Shown: piece by piece, positions 25,100 through 34,972 of the stretch
Layout of the letters: each line of letters begins with the position of its first letter
How positions within the stretch are numbered: position 1 is the first letter of the stretch
NCBI GenBank assembly: GCA_001939145.1
Contig: LSRX01000297.1
Location: 146,282-210,281 of the forward strand
Reading direction: 5' to 3'
Source of the DNA: Symbiodinium microadriaticum
Taxonomy: Eukaryota; Sar; Dinophyceae; Suessiales; Symbiodiniaceae
Length of the DNA stretch: 64,000 bases
Made by a program: the position numbers and the translations under genes
Notes under the pieces: generated by a model
What the model was told of the DNA's origin: nothing
Databases searched by the model: none
What the model saw: only the letters and a program-made list of their open reading frames with translations

Positions 25100-25925
25100 A
25101 GCCAACTTTAAGCATAGAGAGCCCTTATAGATCCCTCAAAGGGAACCCCGGAAGGTTGTAGTGGCCCTTGTCGATCCTTTAGTAAAGCATGCAAAAAAAT
25201 GATTCGGATCTTGAGGCTTGGGTTTAGGTCCGTTCATGGGCTGAGGCGGTTAGGGTTTAGGCTTTAGGGTTTGGCCATGTTTTCAGGGGTTAGGGGCTTA
25301 GGGTTCAGATTCAGGGGCTATAGGTGATTAGAGTTTGAGGGTTTGGGCATAACTAGGGCTTAGTGTGCTACTGTCCGTCAGCTTCGATCTTCAAGCGACA
25401 TTAGATCCTACACCCTAAGAAAATTAAGGCCTTCCCCTGATTTAGCATCCCAAGCTCCTGTTGGGTTTAAGGTCTGAGTCTGAGGACAGCCAGTTCGATG
25501 AGCCAGAACTCCTGATTTGACCCCATTAAACATGACAGGTGTTGAGGGAGCGGAGTGACACAACGCTGCCCTTCTGTAGGACTTCGGGGTAGAAGGGGTT
25601 TCGAACTTGAGATTGTTGGATTGTGGGCCATTATGAACTTAGGGGCCTTGCGGTGAGGGCTCAGATACGATTTGGTTTATACTTCGGCCTAGACTAGGTA
25701 GATAGGTAGATCGATGGTTCAATCGCACGATAGAACGATGGATCGATAGCTAGATAGATAGATAGGTCGATAAATAGACAGTCAGATAGAGAGGTAGCCC
25801 TTATTCGGTTTCTTCATCGGCTTCTGGAAGAGAAAGTAAGCAGACAAGTCAGGGAGGAGAGTCTAAACATTCAGTTAGACCCCAGAAGATCATGCGACGC
25901 TAGACCCTATTAGCCTTAGAGTATT
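25100..25925. other. interval without convincing genes
   Basis: TTTAGGG units at 25245-25330; degenerate GATA/GATC simple sequence at 25690-25795. The rest is unique sequence with short frames. Confidence 0.5.
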
Positions 25926-26025
25926 TAGGGTTTACAGGGATTCAGGTTTTAGGGTTTGTAGGGTGTATTATAGGGTTTATAGGGCTTATAGGGTTTATAG
26001 GGTTTAGGGTTTATAGGGTTCCAGG
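25925..26025 (+). repeat. telomere-like tract with TTTATAGGG units
   Basis: Nine-base variant TTTATAGGG repeated about six times. Confidence 0.85.
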
Positions 26026-26327
26026 TCCAGCCCTAAACCCCACGACCCTAGCGCTGGAAAACCCTACATCTTCACCACGACACTCCGAAAGCCTTACAAA
26101 GCTTGGGAGCGCAGGGACGCTGGGTCCCCGGCAGCAGTAACACTCTCGATGGATATCCGGGGCACAGCCACAGCCCGGGCCTGTTGTTGAGGAACTGGTT
26201 AGGAGATCATTGGGCTATAAATGATACCCTAAGGACCCTAAAGCTATGCAAGATATAACCCTAAGAGCACGAGCGTTCAGGGTTTAGGCTTCAGGGGTTT
26301 TGTCGACATTTATTTAGGTTGTAGGGC

Positions 26328-26558
26328 TTAGGATTTATGGTTTAAGGTTAGCTGACTGCCGAGGTACCTAAACCCTAAACCCGAATTATTGGCTACTTTG
26401 GACAGCCGACCCTTCAGGCTATAACAAGAAGACGCATGCAAACAACTGAAAGTGCTACAAAAACACGTTTCAACCGGGTGATGACAGCACCGTACCGCTG
26501 GGAAAGCAGCATCTGTTGCGGCACAGTATTCTAGCAATGCGATCAAGCTCAACACCAC
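26328..26558 (-). CDS. cysteine-rich open frame with hydrophobic start
   Basis: MVLSLIALLEYCAATDAAFP, AVRCCHHPVETCFCSTFSCL, HASSCYSLKGRLSKVANN. It looks like a signal peptide plus a Cys-rich segment, but starts from a non-ATG codon. A rival frame (RGVELDRIARILCRNRCC) shares the DNA. Confidence 0.35.
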   Translation of the reverse strand: MVLSLIALLEYCAATDAAFPAVRCCHHPVETCFCSTFSCLHASSCYSLKGRLSKVANNSGLGFRYLGSQLTLNHKS

Positions 26559-26845
26559 GAAACTCAGAAACCAGAATCCCTCAACCCTATATCCCTATAA
26601 GCCTTAAACCCTAAAACCCCAACCATGAACACCCAGAAACCAGCATCTCTCCTAAATCTGACCAAAGCCCGTGCTGCCGTTTAAGGAATCATTCCCAGCT
26701 TAGGATTTAGGCCTAGAATGTTCATGGGGCTTAGGTTTAGGCATCTTCGTCTTGGAGATGTTGAACGTTGAGCTACAATCTGTGTGTCGTTTCCCGTTCT
26801 TCGGCTGCGACCCTGACACAGAAGCTTAAGTTGAAGCTACCAGTT

Positions 26846-27127
26846 TCACAAGTCTGGGAGGACTTGCCCCAGCATATCTCCACAGACCCCCTGAATTACT
26901 TGGAAGCTTCTTAGACGGGACGTCAATATGGAAACTGAGCAAAACTTTGGCCAGGACACCCTCAACTGTTCGGCATCCCTTGGGTACTGCCGCCCATACA
27001 GTAGCAGTCTTGAATAGTTACTCAACTGATACTGAGGGGGGGCAGTATCCAAGGCATCCCCATTCAGACCAATCACTCTGAACCACAGATGCACAACATG
27101 CCACAGACCCCAAAGGAAATGCGACAT
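26846..27127 (-). CDS. 93-codon ORF with ATG, unknown
   Basis: ATG at 27127: MSHFLWGLWHVVHLWFRVIG, LNGDALDTAPPQYQLSNYSR, LLLYGRQYPRDAEQLRVSWP, KFCSVSILTSRLRSFQVIQG. Aromatic, possibly membrane-seeking N-terminus. The frame is open upstream to 27334, but that extension crosses a TA/TGTA microsatellite. Confidence 0.5.
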   Translation of the reverse strand: MSHFLWGLWHVVHLWFRVIGLNGDALDTAPPQYQLSNYSRLLLYGRQYPRDAEQLRVSWPKFCSVSILTSRLRSFQVIQGVCGDMLGQVLPDL

Positions 27128-27177
27128 GACACACTTAACTCCAATGCAACACGTACACACTGCAGCAACCCCCCTTC

Positions 27178-27322
27178 CTCCAAGGGTCCATGTACCTATA
27201 TATATATATATATGTATGTATGTATGTATATATATATATAAATACATATATATATATATATATACACATGTATGTATACATATGTACATATCTTTATCTA
27301 GATATACACACATACATATATT
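27178..27322. repeat. TA/TGTA microsatellite inside a family I remnant
   Basis: Preceded by CCAAGGGTCCATGTACC, a family I end, then TATATATATATATGTATGTA units. Confidence 0.85.
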
Positions 27323-27439
27323 CTTTGGGTTCAATGCCTATTATCGATGCCACAGCGTAGGGTCCATCTGTCTCCTTAAGTTGGGCTTCTCTTGCATCCC
27401 TTTGGGGTCGGGGGGAGGGCCGCGATTCCATTATGTTGC

Positions 27440-27685
27440 GTGTTTTTGTTTAAGTTTCTAAGGATTTAGAGTTTAGGATCGTGTTTCAGGGTCAGGCCTT
27501 AGAATGAGGATGAGCAAACTCTGTTTAATGACCCCGTTGGAGTTGTAATGCACTAAACATAGACAAGGCATGTATTGTAATCTTCCTAAGAGCCCTACAG
27601 CCTACATCATAAATAAATATTCATAAGGCTCTACAGTCTAAGGCTAAGGTTCAAAAAAAAAACGTACTTCCTAAGAACGCTATTC
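27440..27685. other. interval with nothing recognised
   Basis: AT-rich with an A-run at 27653. No credible frame. Confidence 0.4.
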
Positions 27686-27689
27686 CCTA

Positions 27690-27780
27690 AACCCTAAGCC
27701 CCAATCCCTAAACCCTAAACCCCAAACCCTTAACCCCAGACCCCCAAACCCCAAACCCCCAAACCCTAAACCCTAAGCCA
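27690..27780 (-). repeat. telomere-like tract, CCCTAAA orientation
   Basis: About thirteen units, several CCCCAAA. Confidence 0.85.
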
Positions 27781-27896
27781 ATCGCTGAGGGGTTCAAGCT
27801 CTTGGGGTCCTAAGATCCCCAGTAAGCTAGGAAGAAACAGGGCCCCCCTTCTGCCGGCGTTGTGGATTGATGCAAGGAAGGAGTTTAAATTTAAGG

Positions 27897-28010
27897 AAAC
27901 TACAGGTGGGGAGTTTAGGGTATATAGGGCGTCTGTAGGGCTTCTATAAGGTATATAGACCTTTTATAAGGCTCCTATAACGGTAGCTACCCACTTGAAA
28001 ACGTCCTAGA
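27897..28010. mobile_element. family F element F2
   Basis: AACTACAGGTGGGGAGTTTA and GGGTATATAGGGC ... ACCCACTTGAAAACGTCCTA. Inverse orientation to F1. Confidence 0.8.
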
Positions 28011-28059
28011 TTAAAAAAGACAAGACGAAAAGAACGAGGGCCCACTGGGAGAAAAACAC

Positions 28060-28235
28060 CGAAACCCTAAACACCCAGTCTCTAGACCCGAACCCTTAAG
28101 CCCTAAACCTTTAGGCCTAAACCCCAAATTTCAATTCCCTAAACCCTAAGCCCCCAAAACCCCTAAACCCTAAGCCCCCCAAAACCACCCTAAACCCTAA
28201 GCCCCCCAAAAACCACCCTAAACCCTAGGCTCCGT
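28060..28235 (-). repeat. telomere-like block with CCCTAAGCCCCCAAAACC unit
   Basis: Three tandem copies of CCCTAAACCCTAAGCCCCC with AAAACCAC spacers. Confidence 0.85.
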
Positions 28236-28295
28236 ATCGACCTCTGGGCGGACCCCACCTCTGCCCGCAGAGGCATCTCCGGGCTTGGAACCTAT

Positions 28296-28645
28296 CGGTT
28301 CGAACTTGAAACCTTTAAAAGGGGGGGTTAGGGTTTAGGGTTTAGGGTTTAGGGTTAGGGTTTAGGGTTTAGGGTTAGGGTTTAGGGTTTAGGGTTCGAA
28401 CTTGAAACCTTTAAAAGGTTTCCTTGCGCCGTTTTTAGTTTAGGGCTAGGGCAAGCTTGAAACCCTAAGGGTCCAAAGGACCTAATAATCCTGTACTTGG
28501 CTTACGGAGAGTAGTTTTGTAGGTTAGTGTTCTGAAGAGTATATGATTAAATTCAAGTATTTGGACCCTTAGGGAAACCTTTAAAAGGTTTCCTTTCGCC
28601 GTTTAGGGTTCAGGGTTTAGGGTTTCCTTGCGCCGTTTAGGGTTT
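28296..28645. repeat. repeated small palindrome around element I2
   Basis: AACTTGAAACCTTTAAAAGG occurs at 28300 and 28393, and AAACCTTTAAAAGGTTTCCT at 28574, linked to GGTTTCCTTGCGCCGTTT (28425, 28620). TTTAGGG units fill the gaps. Confidence 0.75.
28463..28574. mobile_element. family I element I2, 112 bp
   Basis: CCCTAAGGGTCCAAAGGACC ... CAAGTATTTGGACCCTTAGG and G. Ends match I1; the interior is unrelated. Confidence 0.8.
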
Positions 28646-29034
28646 AGGGTTAGGGTTTAGGGTTTAGGGTTTAGGATTGTGATAAGGTTTAGGACCAGAG
28701 ATGGTTCCTTTAAAGGTGCCTTTCAGGGGAGCTATTAAAATCAAGGGGTTACTGCAAGTGTGTCTGCAAGGGTAAGTGTAAGGGTTCCTTCAAGGGTTCT
28801 TTTGAGAGTTTCCTTGCGAGTTACAAGGTTTCTCGCGATCCGAACTCTTAAATTCGTAGTTGGGGGTTTGAGTGTTCTAGGTAGGGTTTAAGGGTTTTGG
28901 CTGGTGAGGTTTGGGCGTTCGGGCTGCCAGGTGGCAGCAGGGGCTTGGGCATGGACCTCTAAACCTCAAAGCTCACACGACTGAATATACAGGCCTTAAT
29001 AATTAGAACACGGATGTGGGAATCCTTTGTGGTT

Positions 29035-29120
29035 AATTTTGTTGTGTTGTATACATGTATGTATATAACATATATATATATGTATATATATATATATACA
29101 TATATATATATACACACATA
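29035..29120. repeat. TA/TGTA microsatellite
   Basis: TATATATATATGTATATATA repeats. Confidence 0.9.
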
Positions 29121-29400
29121 TCGTTGATTTATCTGGCTTCTAGTAGGTATAGTCAGTCATAGAGAGACGCGAAACAGAAAACACGTGTCAAGACTCACGT
29201 GAGTGTCTCGGAATCGGATTCATTGTTCAGACACGGGGGTTGAGGATCTCGTGGCCCATACTTATGCAGCGTTGCGCCGGGAAGGCGGATGTCTGAGAAA
29301 GGCCATTGACCTCAAACCCCAGAAACACTAAACCAGTTCTTGAGTGTCTCAGTTAGAAACAGTTTTTACTTAAAAACAGTTTCTTAATTAAAACGGATAT

Positions 29401-29752
29401 TCAGCTTGTGAGACTAAACCAGTTCTCGCAGGGCAGGCGAAGTGCTTCTGCGTTGAAAGAATCGGAGTCCTCCTTAACAAGCCAATACGCAATGCCACGA
29501 ACATTGTCGTTCCACTGCTGGACAAGCCGCTGTGGGACAGTGTCTGCTGGGTCTTTTGACGCTGCATTAGGGAGACCGTCCGTCGAAGCCGTTGCACTGC
29601 CTCCTGTGGCTGTTGGCAGCATCTGCCCGAAACTGTTTCCATTCGAAGCACTTGCGGGGATTGCCGGAATCTCTACCCAAACGAAGGTGTTAATGCAGTT
29701 TCGGGCCTCGTCAAACGCCCGATCGCGCCGAGGCTTACAATCGCCCTCTGCT
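29401..29752 (-). CDS. exon-like frame, possibly terminal
   Basis: Minus strand: after GGGTTGTAG, frame ends DRAFDEARNCINTFVWVEIP, AIPASASNGNSFGQMLPTAT, ... VQQWNDNVRGIAYWLVKEDS, DSFNAEALRLPCENWFSLTS, stop TGA. About 110 residues. The opposite + frame (29408-29803) is also open but ends in translated CCCTAAA. Family unknown. Confidence 0.5.
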
Positions 29753-29754
29753 AC

Positions 29755-29815
29755 AACCCTAAACACTAAACCCTCAAACCCTAACCGTAACCCCAAACCC
29801 TAAACCAACCTTCAG
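29755..29815 (-). repeat. telomere-like tract, CCCTAAA orientation
   Basis: Seven diverged units; on the minus strand it lies just upstream of the acceptor of the 29401-29752 frame. Confidence 0.75.
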
Positions 29816-30132
29816 CCTCCAGCGCCGAAAGCTAACCCCTCAACCACAAGCCCCTCGGCCTAAGCTCTAAACCCTACGACGCGCGAAGCCCCGAAGCTCC
29901 AGAGCACGAAACACATCGAGGACCCTAAACTTCAAAGCCTAAGCCCCTCTAGAACCCTCATAGCACCCACCCATTTTTTAGGATGGTCATGCAAGCCTTT
30001 AAGTCCAAAACCCCGGTAACCCTAAGAACCCAAGCCCTCAGCCCCGACACCTAAAGCCGGACGCCGAGGCTGGTGCCGGTGACATGACGATACCAAGCTT
30101 GTATCCTCCGCTTTGCCTGGACTTGTGGGTAC

Positions 30133-30227
30133 TTAACTTACTTACTGAGTTCATAAGCACAAAAACGTGCCAACGGTCAATTCTATAAGGGATCATATAG
30201 TGTACTCATACAGCTACTAAGTTAAGG
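30133..30227. mobile_element. family C element C2
   Basis: CTTAACTTACTTACTGAGTT and CATAAGCAC ... ACAGCTACTAAGTTAAG. Confidence 0.75.
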
Positions 30228-30504
30228 GAGAGTGGGAGAAAGGATCCCGATAGTCGCTGGTTCTAAGTCCTTCCGGGCTTTTACGGATAGGGATTAGGGT
30301 TTAGGGTTTAGGGGTTTAGGGTTCAGGGTTTAGGGGATCTACAAGCAAGTCTGGCGACCTCGCTTAGTTAATCTCTGGGTTCTCAGGTCAAGGGTGAGAG
30401 GAACTCAGCTGTAGGGTTCCGGAGCATAGGCGGCTGACGGCTTGAGGGTGTGAGGCTTCCGATCTGTTTATAAGTTTATTCGGGTTTAGGGCTTAGGGCG
30501 CTTT

Positions 30505-30708
30505 ATGGGAGTCGTCGTTTACTCATGGAGGCGCCTTTTTCGGCATTTGATTCCGGGAATTCTGCCTTCGCTGCTGAGCTTTGGGTTTAGCGTTCCAGAT
30601 TTGGCAAAGACCACCCGGAGCTGTAGTGCACGCGCTCACATGGACCGAAAGACCCACAGCATGAGAAGGGCCTCATGCTGCTGTTTAACCCTAAACCCCA
30701 AACCCTAA
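30505..30708 (+). CDS. 67-codon ORF with ATG
   Basis: MGVVVYSWRRLFRHLIPGIL, PSLLSFGFSVPDLAKTTRSC, SARAHMDRKTHSMRRASCCC, ending LTLNPKP in CCCTAAA repeat. Basic-hydrophobic start. Third-position G/C about 60 percent. Confidence 0.45.
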   Translation: MGVVVYSWRRLFRHLIPGILPSLLSFGFSVPDLAKTTRSCSARAHMDRKTHSMRRASCCCLTLNPKP

Positions 30709-30824
30709 GACCTAAACCCGGTTTGTAGGGATAAGGCTTTGATAAATGTAGGGTTGCAGAAGGCAGAGACACCGGAACTCCCCAAGCCACCAAAGGTGGG
30801 TCCAGGGGAAGTCCGGGCTCAGGG

Positions 30825-30935
30825 CTTTAGGGGTTTGGGGAAGTTTAGGGTTTGGGGAAGTTTAGGGTTTAGGGGATGCAGGGTTTAGGGCTGTAGGGTT
30901 TAGGGCTTAGGGTTTTAGGGCTTTAGGGTTTGAAC
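30825..30935 (+). repeat. telomere-like tract, TTTAGGG orientation
   Basis: GGGGAAGTTTAGGGTTT sub-repeat twice. Confidence 0.85.
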
Positions 30936-31079
30936 CACCACGGAAAGTAATCTGAGCGGTCTCCAGATTGCTGTTGCCTAGCCTTCTTGCTGTCTCAGAA
31001 CTGGTTGGCTGCTGCCTCGCTCCCTAAGCCCAACTTAAAAGCCAACACCCCTCTACCCTAACCATGCAAATTGCACAGA

Positions 31080-31319
31080 TCACCGTATCTGAGGAATCTT
31101 CGACCACTCAGCCCCGATTCGCGTCCCCGGCACTGCATGTTTTTTGCAATGAAGCTTTCGGTGTATGTTGTAACTCATAACCCTAAAGGCAAGGTTCTGG
31201 CTTCTTTGTTTGACTCCCCCACATTCTGATCTCGAAGGATCCTGTAAAGTGCGAATTAACAGCGTAAGCTTGGAGCGCGAAACCTGAATCCCTCCACACC
31301 CCATCCCCACGACCTCCAT
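31080..31319 (-). CDS. 79-codon ORF with ATG
   Basis: MEVVGMGCGGIQVSRSKLTL, LIRTLQDPSRSECGGVKQRS, QNLAFRVMSYNIHRKLHCKK, HAVPGTRIGAEWSK. Basic and balanced. Probably part of the same minus-strand gene as the next two frames. Confidence 0.5.
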   Translation of the reverse strand: MEVVGMGCGGIQVSRSKLTLLIRTLQDPSRSECGGVKQRSQNLAFRVMSYNIHRKLHCKKHAVPGTRIGAEWSKIPQIR

Positions 31320-31351
31320 CCTCGAAGTTTTGTCGACGGTTTAAGGAGGTC

Positions 31352-31612
31352 TTATAGGGCTGGGCTTGGGGGTTTGGGGATTGGGGGCTTTAGGTCTAGA
31401 GTTTCGGGTTTGGGGTCTAAGGTTGACGAATGGATACCCCCAAAGTTCGGGCCTTGAGGCGTCAGCGAAGGCATGCGGGGGCCCCATCTAAGATGGGCAT
31501 GCCATGGTGGTAGTCTTGGCAGGTGCAGGAACACCGAGCTCCGACCCAGAGAGCCGGGGGTTGAGGGGTTGAGGGCTATGGGCTCAGGGGGGGGGAAGTC
31601 GACTTCGGCCAC
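31352..31612 (-). CDS. proline-rich 86-codon open frame
   Basis: AEVDFPPPEPIALNPSTPGS, LGRSSVFLHLPRLPPWHAHL, RWGPRMPSLTPQGPNFGG. The last third (DPKPETLDLKPPIPKP) is translated diverged repeat. Confidence 0.4.
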   Translation of the reverse strand: MAEVDFPPPEPIALNPSTPGSLGRSSVFLHLPRLPPWHAHLRWGPRMPSLTPQGPNFGGIHSSTLDPKPETLDLKPPIPKPPSPAL

Positions 31613-31767
31613 GCTATGCTGGAGTGTGCACTGAACTCCGGGAAAGCTCTGACCTTGCTGGTTCTGCTAAACCCCATAGTACCCTTGTAGTCATCCTTGT
31701 AGTAACCCTTGGAAGAACTCAAAAAATCTGAACAGTATGGCCTAGGATCCCAGATGCTGCTATACAA
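31576..31767 (-). CDS. 63-codon open frame, aromatic
   Basis: YSSIWDPRPYCSDFLSSSKG, YYKDDYKGTMGFSRTSKVRA, FPEFSAHSSIAWPK. Overlaps the start of the 31352 frame in another phase, as expected if an intron joins them. Confidence 0.45.
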   Translation of the reverse strand: MYSSIWDPRPYCSDFLSSSKGYYKDDYKGTMGFSRTSKVRAFPEFSAHSSIAWPKSTSPPLSP

Positions 31768-31917
31768 CTGTCACCTGACAGTCGGCCTGATGTCGCATGC
31801 TCTCGCCTTGGTCTCCGTAGCTGTCTCTTTCACTACAGCCCAATACAGGCGCCTTTTCTGAGCTGGGATGAGCGAGGACAAGCGCGGCAGCATACATCAT
31901 GCACGCGAAGCCTACAG

Positions 31918-32010
31918 CTAAACCCTAAATCCTAAACCCTAAAACCCTAAACCCTAAAACCCTAAACCCTAAACCCTCAATCCTAAACCCCGAAAGCCCC
32001 AAAACCCCCA
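31918..32010 (-). repeat. telomere-like tract, CCCTAAA orientation
   Basis: About twelve units. Confidence 0.85.
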
Positions 32011-32103
32011 AAAGCCAAGACCCAAAACCCGACATTCAGCCCCAAAGCCTTAAGATGAAGCCCAAGAACCTTCGTAACCTCAGTGCGAGAGGGAGAGGGC
32101 TTA

Positions 32104-32225
32104 GGGTTTAGCAACCCTAAACCCTAAACCCCTAAGCCCTAAACTCTAAACCCTAAACCCCTAAACCCCTAAACCCTAAACTCTAAACCCCAAAACCCTA
32201 AACCGTTTAGGGTTTAGGTTTCGAT
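32104..32225. repeat. opposed telomere-like tracts (C then G)
   Basis: CCCTAAA units to 32204, then CCGTTTAGGGTTTAGG. The junction is a near-perfect palindrome. Confidence 0.9.
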
Positions 32226-32319
32226 TTTAGAAGGGGGAAGGGCTCTCCAGAGGTCTCGGCGAAACCCTTGCTTGTCCGGTATCCGCGGAGGACTAAGGGC
32301 TAACCTTGGGGTTTCTATA

Positions 32320-32480
32320 GGGTTTAGGGTTTATCGGGGTTAGGGTTTAGGGCCTAGTTTAGGGTTTAGGGTTTATAGGGGTTAGGGTTCAGGGATTAGG
32401 GGTTGTAGGAGTTTGGGTTTAGGGTTTCGGGATTAGGGTTTAGGGGTTAGGGTTTAGGGTTTAGGGGTTAGGGTTTAGGA
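32320..32480 (+). repeat. telomere-like block, TTTAGGG orientation
   Basis: Alternating TTTAGGG and TTAGGGG units. Confidence 0.9.
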
Positions 32481-32482
32481 GC

Positions 32483-32671
32483 TCAAGAGATCCTGAAGGA
32501 TACCATCTCTACCACCGGGAGCCTTATACCAGGCCATGAACAGCAGGCTGACTGTTGAAACTTGCCACTTAAACCTACTGGCAGAGTTCCCCTGGTCCAG
32601 GGCAGGTGACCTGACTTTTCGGTTCTGGGGTTAGGGTTTTGCCAGTGTTGCGGAAGCCGGCAGGGGTGCAA
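32483..32671 (-). CDS. 62-codon open frame
   Basis: MHPCRLPQHWQNPNPRTEKS, GHLPWTRGTLPVGLSGKFQQ, SACCSWPGIRLPVVEMVS. Non-ATG start. Confidence 0.35.
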   Translation of the reverse strand: MHPCRLPQHWQNPNPRTEKSGHLPWTRGTLPVGLSGKFQQSACCSWPGIRLPVVEMVSFRIS

Positions 32672-32821
32672 GGATATCTACTCTGCTGCTGTTGACATGC
32701 TACATAGATCTACAACATTATAGACATTCCCTAAATCGGTCACACAACACCCAAAAACCCTAAACCCTAAACCCCAGGCCCTAAACCTACCAAGCCCAAG
32801 CCCCTAACCCCTAAACCCCCC

Positions 32822-32887
32822 NNNNNNNNNNNNNNNNNNNNNNNNNNNNNNNNNNNNNNNNNNNNNNNNNNNNNNNNNNNNNNNNNN
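32822..32887. other. assembly gap, 66 N
   Basis: Left edge is CCCTAAA repeat. Confidence 1.
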
Positions 32888-33004
32888 ACCCAACATCCAA
32901 AATCGCAAGCCATGATTCACAGAAGAGCCTTCGGACATGCCTGACCATTCTTGAACCCGGTTCCTACTTGTAGCTTAAGGGTTTGGGGGGTTAAGGTTAC
33001 CTTG

Positions 33005-33104
33005 CCCTACCAGAACCTATTTTTTGTAGGGGTCCGTATAAACTCCATATTTGGGTTTAGAGTAATCATAAGAACCTACAAAAAAAAGGTTTCGGTAGGT
33101 TAGG
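33005..33104. mobile_element. family H hairpin element H1
   Basis: CCCTACCAGAACCTATTTTT and TGTAGG ... CCTACAAAAAAAAGGTTTCG and GTAGGT. Confidence 0.8.
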
Positions 33105-33299
33105 GTTAGGGTTTAGGGTTCAGTGGTTAGGTGACAAACCCGAAAGTCACGACCCCTGCAGACCCCAAACTCTTAAACCCAAGCCCGCAAGGTCCTGAAG
33201 CTTCCAGCGTGGCCCCTACAACCTAAATCCTAAACCCTCGAGTTTAGGGTTTAGGGCTTTGGGGGTTTAGGGTTTAGGGGTTTAGGGTTTGGGGGAGGC

Positions 33300-33563
33300 T
33301 TACCTGCTCTGTACCGCTAGGACCTGGACACTGACTTGCAACCCCTTTTTCGGATGCGGTATCTTCAGGATCTGAGGGCCACCAAGTAGAAAAACAAAAA
33401 CCATAGAATACTTCTCAACCCCTGTCGAAGGGTTTAGGGTTTCGAGTTTGAGAACCCTTATCAAGCCCTTATTTACAGTTGCAGACGGACAAGAAAAGAT
33501 CTTCGACATTGTCGGGGGAAGCCGGGCAAGCCCTGTCTTCAACAAAAACCAGCCCCAACGCAC
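33300..33563 (-). CDS. 87-codon open frame
   Basis: MRWGWFLLKTGLARLPPTMS, KIFSCPSATVNKGLIRVLKL, ETLNPSTGVEKYSMVFVFLL, GGPQILKIPHPKKGLQVS. Non-ATG start. 21 bp divergent from the + frame at 33585. Confidence 0.45.
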   Translation of the reverse strand: MRWGWFLLKTGLARLPPTMSKIFSCPSATVNKGLIRVLKLETLNPSTGVEKYSMVFVFLLGGPQILKIPHPKKGLQVSVQVLAVQSR

Positions 33564-33584
33564 ACCAACCGAGAGTTCATAAAT

Positions 33585-33845
33585 GTGTGGGGGTTCCGAA
33601 TATTTCGAGGGTGCAGCCTGGGTCAGGGCTTACGATGTGGAGCTGATGTTAGGCTGTCCGTCGTGGCCTGTTTCTTGAGCTTGGCGACGAGACGCTCGTC
33701 CTGCCAAATGCTGTTGCTCTTCATTCGAGTCTTCGGATGCTTGGGTCTACTGCCGAGGCCTGGGGGCATTGGGCTTATCGTGCAACTTAGTACGCGCACC
33801 GCAGCACTTGCTGAGGCAGTTTATTGCTCCACACGCCTGGGCTAA
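33585..33845 (+). CDS. 86-codon open frame, hydrophobic
   Basis: MWGFRIFRGCSLGQGLRCGA, DVRLSVVACFLSLATRRSSC, QMLLLFIRVFGCLGLLPRPG, GIGLIVQLSTRTAALAEAVY. One or two possible membrane segments. Non-ATG start. Confidence 0.4.
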   Translation: MWGFRIFRGCSLGQGLRCGADVRLSVVACFLSLATRRSSCQMLLLFIRVFGCLGLLPRPGGIGLIVQLSTRTAALAEAVYCSTRLG

Positions 33846-33852
33846 AAGAAAG

Positions 33853-33935
33853 CACCCTAAACCCTAAACTCTATAACCCTAAACCCAAAACCCTATATAT
33901 ATATATATATATATATATAACCCTAAACCCTATAA
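33853..33935 (-). repeat. CCCTAAA units around a TA run
   Basis: (TA)12 at 33893-33918 between telomere-like units. Confidence 0.9.
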
Positions 33936-34280
33936 ACCGCAAAAGGTGAGGCTCGCAAAAATGTCCAGGACATCACTTCAGAGACGCAGCGGCCCGAATC
34001 TGAACCTAAAGAGCTTTGGGCTTGGGTTTGGAGTTTAGGGTTTAAGGTTCAGGGTTTCGGCTTTAGGGTTTAGGGGCTGCTGCAGGAGGCAGCAACAACC
34101 CTAAGCCCGAAGCACTTAACCCCCCTTTCCTATACCTCCCAAATCCGTACATGCTAAACCCTAACTGATGAACTGCAGCGGCCTCAAGATTCAAGCATGA
34201 ATAATGCACCAACGCCACGATCCTCCAAGGCTTTTCAACAAGGATATGGGCTCCAGAAGAAAATGGAAGCCTGCCACCTT

Positions 34281-34383
34281 CTTAGTTGCTGAGTTCATAA
34301 GGACAAAGAAGTGCGCCACCTCCAGTTCTATAAGGGATCATAATATCCCAAAGAGTTGAAAGTGTACTCACTCAGCTATGAAG
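34281..34383. mobile_element. family C element C3
   Basis: CTTAGTTGCTGAGTTCATAA ... GTGTACTCACTCAGCTATGA and AG. Confidence 0.8.
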
Positions 34384-34423
34384 CCTTGGATCTGATAGAA
34401 CGCTTCAGGACTTCACCAACCAG

Positions 34424-34508
34424 GGTTTAGGGTTTAGGGGTATAGGATATAGGGTTTAGGGTATAGGATATAGGATATAGGGTTTAGGGTATAGGATATA
34501 GGGTTTAT
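34424..34508 (+). repeat. TTTAGGG mixed with TATAGGA units
   Basis: TATAGGATATAGGGTTTAGG repeated three times. Confidence 0.9.
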
Positions 34509-34511
34509 GCC

Positions 34512-34703
34512 TTGTGTGCCTTGTTGTTGTATTGTTGTATCCGCTGCTGGCCCCCATGTCACTGCAGTGATGGCTGTCGCATATACAACTACGACCAGTG
34601 CTGCAAACCAAGCCTGAATCTCACGCTCCGGAACCTTGAAGAGATGTACAAGTCGACACATAAAGCTCCTGCTTCACACAAGATTCCAAAGCCCAAACAC
34701 TAA
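34512..34703 (+). CDS. cysteine-rich open frame
   Basis: CCIRCWPPCHCSDGCRIYNY, DQCCKPSLNLTLRNLEEMYK, STHKAPASHKIPKPK. Non-ATG start. Start of a possible + gene continuing at 34713 and 34973. Confidence 0.45.
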   Translation: MCALLLYCCIRCWPPCHCSDGCRIYNYDQCCKPSLNLTLRNLEEMYKSTHKAPASHKIPKPKH

Positions 34704-34712
34704 ACCCAAAGT

Positions 34713-34818
34713 CCAAGAACTCCCCACTCGCGCCTCCATGGTTTCCTCCACATCCTCGACATCCGCTTTGCGCCATGCCCTCAAGAGGCTCGAGGGGCTG
34801 AACGGGTTTAGGGTCTAG
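34713..34818 (+). CDS. exon-like frame, serine-rich helix
   Basis: VQELPTRASMVSSTSSTSAL, then RHALKRLEGL, about 80 percent third-position G/C over the MVSSTSS part. Ends in TTTAGGG repeat. Confidence 0.4.
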
Positions 34819-34830
34819 ATTTAAGTAGAA

Positions 34831-34950
34831 GGTAGGATTAGGGGGACCCGGGGGGGATATAGACCCTCTCCGTAAGGTCTCTTTTAAGAGAGCCATAAGT
34901 AAGGTTAAGAAGGGTCCCCTGTAAAGGGGTCTCCCTAATGCTACCTAGGA
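34831..34950. mobile_element. family E element E2
   Basis: GGTAGGATTAGGGGGACCCG ... GACCCTCTCCGTAAGGTCTC ... TCTCCCTAATGCTACCTAGG. Confidence 0.8.
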
Positions 34951-34972
34951 TTTAGGGTTTCGTCAACAGGCT

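Noticed and set aside
26846-27334. Full 162-codon minus frame, the longest in the window
   Set aside because: The first 69 codons are TA/TGTA microsatellite and a family I remnant; only the 93 codons from the ATG at 27127 are kept.
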